Shown in pieces: positions 5,781-11,136 of a stretch of 11,136 nucleotides of DNA. The stretch's first letter is position 1. Each line of letters starts with the position of its first letter. Location of the stretch: the NCBI GenBank assembly GCA_007116685.1, contig SKIC01000006.1, forward strand, positions 1 through 11,136. The letters run 5' to 3'. A program made the position numbers and the translations under genes. The DNA comes from Balneolales bacterium (GTDB lineage Bacteria; Bacteroidota; Rhodothermia; Balneolales; Natronogracilivirgulaceae). A model generated the notes under the pieces. It had not been told where the DNA came from and made no database searches. It was given only the letters and a program-made list of their open reading frames with translations.

Positions 5781-8753
5781 TCAACTTGATTGCAACATAT
5801 CTCGGGCTTCACGAGCCTGTCTGGTATTCGGAAATCTTTCCAATATTCGCTCCAAAACTCTGCGGGCTTCGGTAGTATTACCCAAGGCTCTGTAACATTG
5901 TGCGCTTCTTACATTTGCCGAAGCCACCCAATATTCGTGGGCTTCAAATAAAATAGCTACGCGGGAATAGGCCTGAATGGCATCGTTATATTCACGCATT
6001 TCCTGATAAACCCGACCTAAATAATATTGCGCCTCTGCTCCAATCTCACCGGTTTGTTGCTCTGCAATGGCTCGGAATGCCGGTTCTGCTCTTTGAAAAT
6101 TTGAACGCTGAAAATAGACTTTGGCTAGACCGAGTCTCGAAGCAGGGTCATCTGGAAAACGATTCAGATTTTGCTCAAAAAGTTGGTAAGCCCGCTGTGT
6201 ATTGTTCATAGCGAGATAGGTGTTAGCCAAACCAATATTGGCTTCGCGCTGAAGTCGTCTGGTGCGTTGTTGCAACTGCTCATAAACCGCAACGGCACTG
6301 TTATAATCCTGTTTTTCGGTATATAAACGTCCCAGACTTAGCAAGGATGTTTCAAAGCGGTCTGAACGAGTATGGTCTCTTCGTATCACTTCCAGAGAGG
6401 CCACTGCATTTTCTAAATCTCCGGAGCGCTCATACGCTTCTGCTAAATTAAAATGCGCATCGGCTATCAAACGCTCTGAATTGGTGATTCGCAAATATTG
6501 CCGAAAACTACGGATTGCCGCTTCATAATCACCGGCTTGGAGTAAATTTTCAGCCTGACGGAAACGCAATCGGTCGGCAGTACCGGCCTGGGGATGGCGG
6601 GATAGAAAATCTTCTAATACTTCGGAACTGGTATCATCCAAACCGGCTGCAATTTGCGCAAACTGAATGCCATTTACAGCCTCAATAATCAGAGGGCTTG
6701 ATGGATATTCATCCAAAACTCTTTTGTATTCAGCAATGGCTTGCTCATGGTCTCCGGCATTAAAATGTGCATCCCCTATGTTATAGCGAGCACGAGCTGC
6801 CCAATCTGATTGAGGAAATTGCCTAATTACCGTTTCAAATTCTTCTATAGCCTGAGAGTAATTTCCGGTCTGAAAAAAGATGAAGCCTATATTATACTGC
6901 GCTTGCTCTCGCAAAGTACTTTCCGGATAGTTTCTGATTAATCGGCGGAAATTACGAACGGCTTCGAAAGTTTGGTCTGCACGATAAAAAGAATTGGCAA
7001 CCTGAAAAATGGCGTAATCGCCGCCAACATCTCCGCCAACAGCCATTTCGTAAAAATCCACGGCATCCAGATATTTTCGCTGTGCAAACAAGGCATCGCC
7101 AATTCTCAACTTCACGTCAATGTCGTATGGAAATAATGCAATTGGCGGAGCTTCGTAATTTTCTAAGAAATCTCTGAGCGGACCAACGGCATCAGCAAAA
7201 TTACCCTGCATAAAATAACCCCAACCTAAAGCATATTTAGCAGCCCCTTCAAATTCATGACCAGGAAAGCGTTGCAAAAACTCAGAAAACTGTCTGGTTG
7301 ATTCCTGGAAATTTTCTAACTGATAATGTGCATCTGCACTCCAAAATAAAGCTTCAGGGGCAAGTGCATGATTTCGATTCTGCCGATATAAACGCTCAAA
7401 ATTTTGCTGAGCTTCCTGAAAAGCCTGATTCTCATATTGCACCCAAGCTCTTTGGAACTGCGCTTGAACTCTGGTATCAGGGTCAATATCTACTAAACGT
7501 GCCGCCTGCTCAAAGGCTTGTTCTGAGCGGGTGTATTCGGCATTAGCAAAATAGGCTTCACCAAGCAGAGTGTAAATTTTGCCGGGATTTTCGAGCGCCA
7601 TATCGCTTCTCACCAAAGATAAAAGCACGTCTATGGCTTTCACGTAATTACCTATTTGAAAAGCAGTAACTGCCCACTCGTAGTAAGCAATTTCTACCCA
7701 GGTTCCGGTTTGGAATCGATCGCCAAACTCCTGAAAACTTGCCATCGCACGGTCAAAACGTCCGCCGAGCTTTTCGTTTATTGCTTTGTAATAGAGTGCT
7801 TTTCTGGCAAATTCATCATCGCCAACAGCAGCATTTCCAAAAGCCTCCGCTGCCCAGTGGTATACCTGTTGTTTATGATATACCCAGCCCAAGCCATACT
7901 GCGCAATTCTGGCAACTTTCGGGTCAGGATTTAAGTTGATATAGCGTCTGTAAAATGTGGCGGCTCTGTCTAACTGGCCTAAATAATTATGGCTCTCAGC
8001 TATCAAAAAGATGGCTTTTGATTCGGATTCCCCTTCCAGAAATGGCAAGGCATTTCTCAGAGCCGTAATGGCTTCATCAAAACGATTTTGCAGATAATAG
8101 CTTTCCCCAAGTGCTGTACCAACACGGCGCGTCATTTCATGCGCCGGAAAACGGTCTCGCAATAATTCGAAAGCATCCGTTGACGCATCATATCTGCCAT
8201 TTACGAGATATAAACGCCCTCTGGCATAGAGCGCTTTGGGCGCCCAGTCTGAATCAGGATATTCGTCGGCTAAGGTGAGATAGAAATTCAATGCCTGTTC
8301 GTACATTTCCAGCGCAACCGATGATTCTGCCATCCAATAGTAGGCGTTAGCCGCTCTTTTGGCATCAATATCTTTTTCTAGCGCCTGCGAAAACCAATTT
8401 ATAGATTCAGCCCAGGCTTCATTTTTTCGAGCACGAATCCCCATCTCATATAGTAAATCAATACTCCTATCACCTCTGGGATATTGAGCCACATGACGTT
8501 CTACAGCAGAACCCATATCAAGACTATCTGTTTCTCCTACAGTGAGCACATAAAAATAGGAGGCTTCTTCCGTTTTGGGATGATCTGGGAAGGATTGGAT
8601 AAAGCTTTGAAAATATGTCCCTGCATTGGTAAATAAGCCCTCGTCAAAAAGACGTACGGCTTTATGAAAATCCTCCTGAGAAGCGGATGGCGTAGTTTGA
8701 GCAAAAATGCTCAACGGGCTAATAAGTAGAAAAATCAGAAGTAGATTGCGCAA
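5781..8753 (-). CDS. Secreted large tetratricopeptide-repeat protein
   Basis: A 990-residue protein with a Sec signal peptide: Arg2, a hydrophobic core over 3-17, and a probable cut after Ala18 or Gln19 ('SIFAQTT'). Almost all the rest is tandem TPR-type units of 34-38 residues (recurring A-Y--G--Y---G-Y--A---F and --YP-S--A--A patterns), enough for over 20 repeats forming a long superhelix. No enzymatic domain, membrane anchor or lipobox Cys is visible. Such proteins act as periplasmic or outer-membrane-associated scaffolds; the partner cannot be told from sequence. The start is TTG: an in-frame TAA sits three codons upstream (8760-8762) and no in-frame ATG precedes the signal peptide, so TTG at 8751-8753 is the best choice. 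It lies 114 bp after the M23-like gene and 3 bp before aroA. Confidence 0.93.
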   Translation of the reverse strand: MRNLLLIFLLISPLSIFAQTTPSASQEDFHKAVRLFDEGLFTNAGTYFQSFIQSFPDHPKTEEASYFYVLTVGETDSLDMGSAVERHVAQYPRGDRSIDLLYEMGIRARKNEAWAESINWFSQALEKDIDAKRAANAYYWMAESSVALEMYEQALNFYLTLADEYPDSDWAPKALYARGRLYLVNGRYDASTDAFELLRDRFPAHEMTRRVGTALGESYYLQNRFDEAITALRNALPFLEGESESKAIFLIAESHNYLGQLDRAATFYRRYINLNPDPKVARIAQYGLGWVYHKQQVYHWAAEAFGNAAVGDDEFARKALYYKAINEKLGGRFDRAMASFQEFGDRFQTGTWVEIAYYEWAVTAFQIGNYVKAIDVLLSLVRSDMALENPGKIYTLLGEAYFANAEYTRSEQAFEQAARLVDIDPDTRVQAQFQRAWVQYENQAFQEAQQNFERLYRQNRNHALAPEALFWSADAHYQLENFQESTRQFSEFLQRFPGHEFEGAAKYALGWGYFMQGNFADAVGPLRDFLENYEAPPIALFPYDIDVKLRIGDALFAQRKYLDAVDFYEMAVGGDVGGDYAIFQVANSFYRADQTFEAVRNFRRLIRNYPESTLREQAQYNIGFIFFQTGNYSQAIEEFETVIRQFPQSDWAARARYNIGDAHFNAGDHEQAIAEYKRVLDEYPSSPLIIEAVNGIQFAQIAAGLDDTSSEVLEDFLSRHPQAGTADRLRFRQAENLLQAGDYEAAIRSFRQYLRITNSERLIADAHFNLAEAYERSGDLENAVASLEVIRRDHTRSDRFETSLLSLGRLYTEKQDYNSAVAVYEQLQQRTRRLQREANIGLANTYLAMNNTQRAYQLFEQNLNRFPDDPASRLGLAKVYFQRSNFQRAEPAFRAIAEQQTGEIGAEAQYYLGRVYQEMREYNDAIQAYSRVAILFEAHEYWVASANVRSAQCYRALGNTTEARRVLERILERFPNTRQAREARDMLQSS

Positions 8754-8820
8754 GGATTCTTATCTAAACTTTTGAAAATTACTGCGAACTCGGAATATAA
8801 AAATATTTCACGAGTGCATA

Positions 8821-8845
8821 TTCATTCTTTACTACGCAGAATGAA
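8821..8845. repeat. Inverted repeat between the M23-like and TPR genes
   Basis: TTCATTCT (8821-8828) and AGAATGAA (8838-8845) are perfect reverse complements around a 9-nt loop, within the 114-bp gap (8754-8867) between the two minus-strand genes. No T tract follows on the minus strand, so it is a poor terminator. It may be an operator, an mRNA-processing structure or an attenuating hairpin ahead of the TPR gene. Confidence 0.4.
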
Positions 8846-8867
8846 GATATTCCGTATTTATCTACTA

Positions 8868-9350
8868 TTAATTTTCAAAAAATAAAATAGGGTCAATGGC
8901 TTGACCATCTAGCAGTAATTCAAAATGTAGGATAGTGCCGGTTGTTTGCCCACTGTTACCAGCTAAGGCAACTTGCTGACTTTCATCAACGCTGATTCCA
9001 ACCTTCATATCATCAGATATTTCAGAAAGTTGTGCGTATCGAGTGACAAAACCATTATCATGAGCAATTTCAAGATAGTGCCCATAACTATTGTCATATG
9101 AAATTTTCAAAACCTCACCCGCAGCTGCAGAGAAAACAGGATCACCAAATTCAACTCTGTAATCAATACCTGTGTGTTTCCGCTCAGTTTGTAAAACTGG
9201 ATGTACCCTTTTTCCAAATCCTGATAAAATCTGCACTTCTGATTGTATGGGGTGAGTCAAAGAAATCGCATTACTAACTGAATACTCCGTTTTGTCGACA
9301 TCTGAACTAAAAATAATTAGGAATACTAAGAGATAAGAATATAGTACCAT
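8868..9350 (-). CDS. M23/LytM-fold protein, probably catalytically inactive
   Basis: A 160-residue exported protein. Residues 1-16 are hydrophobic and could be a signal peptide or an N-terminal anchor, although the n-region has no positive charge. Residues 38-158 form a complete LytM/M23 domain: 'GFGKRVHPV' (44-52), 'HTGIDY' (59-64), a 'GDPVFSAAAGEV' strand pair (69-80), 'HDNGFVTRYAQLS' (97-109), 'ALAGNSGQTTG' (128-138) and 'ILHFEL' (140-145). Zinc ligands are kept: His59, Asp63 and His142. Both catalytic histidines are lost: the YAHL histidine is Gln107 and the first His of HxH is Ile140. Active M23 enzymes cut peptidoglycan cross-bridges; degenerate members such as EnvC and NlpD instead activate amidases at the division site. 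It is short and lacks a coiled coil or LysM domain. It sits between the CBS gene (43-bp gap) and the TPR gene, with ATG start at 9350. Confidence 0.9.
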   Translation of the reverse strand: MVLYSYLLVFLIIFSSDVDKTEYSVSNAISLTHPIQSEVQILSGFGKRVHPVLQTERKHTGIDYRVEFGDPVFSAAAGEVLKISYDNSYGHYLEIAHDNGFVTRYAQLSEISDDMKVGISVDESQQVALAGNSGQTTGTILHFELLLDGQAIDPILFFEN

Positions 9351-9393
9351 AAGAGTATGAAATTTGTGTTTGTAGATAGAGACGAATACTAAT

Positions 9394-10062
9394 TTACGTA
9401 TTCAGATATCGCAGAAATTCATCCGCACGATAATTGAAATCTTCATCAGAAAGTGGCTTTTCTGATTCTGAAGTAATCACATAACCGTAACGATTAAGTG
9501 CAGCAGTTACCCGACTTGAATCGATTAAGTTTAATTTCATGGAAACACGAAAATTGTCGTGCATTTGATCAGGGGGTTCTACCGTAATTCCTAAAATTTT
9601 TGCGCCTTCCTGCTCTGTAAGTCGAACAATTTCTGTGAGCGACAAATCACGAATCCCCAATTCTATGGTTAAAACGGTACCATTTTCATGAAGATTGAGC
9701 ATGCTGGCTATCGCCATACGAAGTGCTTTACGAGTGATTACACCAAGGTAATTTTTGGAATTATCAACAACAGGTAAAAGATCTACGGATGAAGCATCCA
9801 TAACTTTTTCTGCATCAAAAACGTGATAATCCGGGTCGAGTGCTACAACTTCGTTTGTTTGATCGAGTAGTGACCCGCAGAGTTGGTCGGGATTTGCAAG
9901 GGCAACAGCCTCTGAAAGCATCCCTAATAATTTGCGAGTGGTATAATCTACAACCGGCAGCAAATTAACATTGTGCTTGCCCATAAGCAGTATTGCTTCC
10001 TCAGCAGGGTCGGCGACTCTGAGGGGTTCGATTTCGGTATGTAAAATTTCATAGACCTGCAT
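9394..10062 (-). CDS. CBS-pair protein with C-terminal ACT-like domain
   Basis: A 222-residue cytoplasmic protein. Two CBS motifs form a Bateman module: residues 7-53 ('NVNLLPVVDYTTRKLLGMLSE') and 66-115 ('SVDLLPVVDNSKNYLGVITR'). Residues 128-197 have an ACT-like strand-helix order ('TVLTIELGIRDLSLTEIVRLTEQEGAKILGI...DNFRVSMKLNL...VTAALNRYGYVI'). CBS pairs usually bind adenine nucleotides and ACT domains bind amino acids or other small ligands, so a ligand-sensing regulator is likely, but the ligand and partner are unknown. It has no DNA-binding or catalytic domain. It lies 23 bp downstream of hflX and 43 bp upstream of the M23-like gene. The ATG start lies before the first CBS strand and needs no extension. 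Confidence 0.93.
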   Translation of the reverse strand: MQVYEILHTEIEPLRVADPAEEAILLMGKHNVNLLPVVDYTTRKLLGMLSEAVALANPDQLCGSLLDQTNEVVALDPDYHVFDAEKVMDASSVDLLPVVDNSKNYLGVITRKALRMAIASMLNLHENGTVLTIELGIRDLSLTEIVRLTEQEGAKILGITVEPPDQMHDNFRVSMKLNLIDSSRVTAALNRYGYVITSESEKPLSDEDFNYRADEFLRYLNT

Positions 10063-10072
10063 ATACCGCTAA

Positions 10073-10080
10073 CAAAGGTA
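10073..10080 (-). promoter_or_regulatory. Possible -7 element upstream of the CBS gene
   Basis: Read on the minus strand, TACCTTTG matches the Bacteroidota -7 form TAnnTTTG exactly, in the 23-bp gap after hflX. No TTTG stands 19 bp upstream (AGTA is there), and the leader would be only about 4-5 nt. It could be an internal promoter giving a near-leaderless transcript, or chance. Confidence 0.22.
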
Positions 10081-10085
10081 AAACG

Positions 10086-11136
10086 TTATGTTTCGTTCGT
10101 ACTATAAACAAAATTTTTATGGAATTCATCATCATCCAATAAAGATTTTAATCCGCCTAAGTGCTTACGATTCATCTTGAAACGGATGAAGATTCCATTT
10201 TCGTCGTATTTTTTTTCTAAAATCTCTGCCTGATCATGCAAGAAGGATACCACTTTTGACTCCGTAATGGGCAACCGCAACTCATCTGTGAAGTAATCTT
10301 TCTCTAACTCTTCTTCCATGGCTTTTCGCAAATCTTTTAAGCCAATTCCACGAGTTGCCGAAACCAAAATGGCATCCGGATACGCTCTTCGAATCTGTGC
10401 AATTTTTTCCGGATCGCTCACTTTATCAATTTTATTGAACACATAAATCATTTCATGATCTGTGGCATCGATTTCTTCCAAAGTTTGCTCTACAGTGTCG
10501 ATGTATTCCTGATAAAGTGCTGATGAGGCATCCACCACATGTAATAAAACATCTGATTCGCGAATTTCATCCAAAGTGCTTTTGAAACTTTCTATCAGAT
10601 TATGCGGCAGTTTACGGATAAATCCTACCGTATCTGACAGCAACACAAATTCCTGCTTCATTTCAATTTTACGAACAGTGGAATCAAGCGTTGCGAACAA
10701 TCTGTCTTCCGCAAATACGCCACTATCGGTCATCGCATTCATTAAGGTAGATTTACCGGCATTGGTATAGCCTACAAACGAAAATCTAAGTTTGTCATCG
10801 CGCCATTTACGTTGTGTTTTGCGCTGCTGATCGAGCTTTTCAAGTTTGTCTTTCAAAACAGCAATCCGCTGACCAACCAATCTTCTGTCCGTTTCAATCT
10901 GCGTTTCACCCGGACCTTTTGTTCCAATTCCCCCTTTTTGACGGGAAAGGTGAGTCCAGTATCTGGTAAGTCGAGGTAGCAGATATTGCAACTGTGCAAG
11001 TTCTACCTGAGTTTTAGCCGCTGAAGTTTTGGCTCGGGATGCAAAAATATCCAGAATCAGGTTACTTCTGTCTAAAACTTTAACCTTGGAAATTTTGTCG
11101 ATATTGCTGGCCTGTGTGACGGTAAGGTCATCATCA
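10086..11136 (-). CDS. hflX: GTPase HflX (N-terminus beyond window)
   Basis: Ribosome-associated GTPase that splits stalled 70S ribosomes, often under stress. The frame stays open from the stop at 10086-10088 to the window edge, giving 349 visible residues; the first 48 ('DDDLTVTQ...DRSNLILDIFASRAKTSAAKTQVELAQ') are typical HflX, so a TTG at 10989-10991 is an internal Leu codon, not the start. The N-terminal HflX domain and helical linker carry 'QYLLPRLTRYW' and the Gly-rich 'GGIGTKGPGETQIETDRR'. The G domain has G1 GYTNAGKST (10746-10772), G3 DTVGF, G4 NKID and G5 'SAT', with the C-terminal domain ending at 'FVYSTNET'. About 40-100 N-terminal residues should lie outside. It heads the minus-strand cluster towards aroA; CBS follows after 23 bp. 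Confidence 0.97.
   Translation of the reverse strand, partial: DDDLTVTQASNIDKISKVKVLDRSNLILDIFASRAKTSAAKTQVELAQLQYLLPRLTRYWTHLSRQKGGIGTKGPGETQIETDRRLVGQRIAVLKDKLEKLDQQRKTQRKWRDDKLRFSFVGYTNAGKSTLMNAMTDSGVFAEDRLFATLDSTVRKIEMKQEFVLLSDTVGFIRKLPHNLIESFKSTLDEIRESDVLLHVVDASSALYQEYIDTVEQTLEEIDATDHEMIYVFNKIDKVSDPEKIAQIRRAYPDAILVSATRGIGLKDLRKAMEEELEKDYFTDELRLPITESKVVSFLHDQAEILEKKYDENGIFIRFKMNRKHLGGLKSLLDDDEFHKNFVYSTNET

Noticed and set aside
10989..10991. TTG as the start codon of hflX
   Set aside because: The frame stays open upstream to the window edge and encodes conserved HflX sequence, so this is an internal leucine codon.

Overview
The window looks like chromosomal DNA of a Bacteroidota/Balneolota-type bacterium. 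This is inferred from the protein style (DnaK, HflX, a ~1000-residue secreted TPR protein), mostly weak Shine-Dalgarno sequences, and promoter candidates resembling the Bacteroidota form TTTG-N19-TAnnTTTG. The genus cannot be fixed from this sequence. No tRNA, rRNA, CRISPR array or complete mobile element is visible.

Layout. Positions 22-819 (minus strand) hold a two-gene module: a 75-residue protein with the alpha-beta-beta-beta-alpha layout and conserved His of HicA-type mRNA-interferase toxins, then a 185-residue protein with a ferredoxin-like N-terminus and a helix-turn-helix. It reads as a toxin-antitoxin pair, and a palindrome lies exactly in the spacer of its candidate promoter. Positions 820-1246 are gene-free and rich in structure: a 12-bp-arm imperfect palindrome and a GTAG-plus-hairpin unit typical of REP sequences. 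A strong intrinsic terminator (1247-1284) ends dnaK (1306-3237, minus).

A 235-bp divergent intergenic region with five TGACA/TGTCA elements separates dnaK from a plus-strand gene (3473-4501). That gene encodes a two-span membrane protein with a PH-like region and an uncharacterised C-terminal domain. It converges on, and overlaps by 11 bp, the end of a long minus-strand cluster. In transcription order the cluster is hflX (ribosome-associated GTPase, N-terminus outside the window), a CBS-pair/ACT-like regulatory protein, an M23/LytM-fold protein lacking both catalytic histidines, a secreted 990-residue TPR protein, and aroA (EPSP synthase of the shikimate pathway).

Functional reading. dnaK, hflX and aroA are housekeeping genes. 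The M23 pseudo-peptidase next to a secreted TPR scaffold suggests an envelope or cell-wall regulatory role (inference). The left end (toxin-antitoxin module plus repeat-rich spacer) is the accessory-looking part. The best candidates for something little described are the HicA-like/HTH pair, the pseudo-M23 protein with its TPR neighbour, and the PH-like membrane protein divergent from dnaK.
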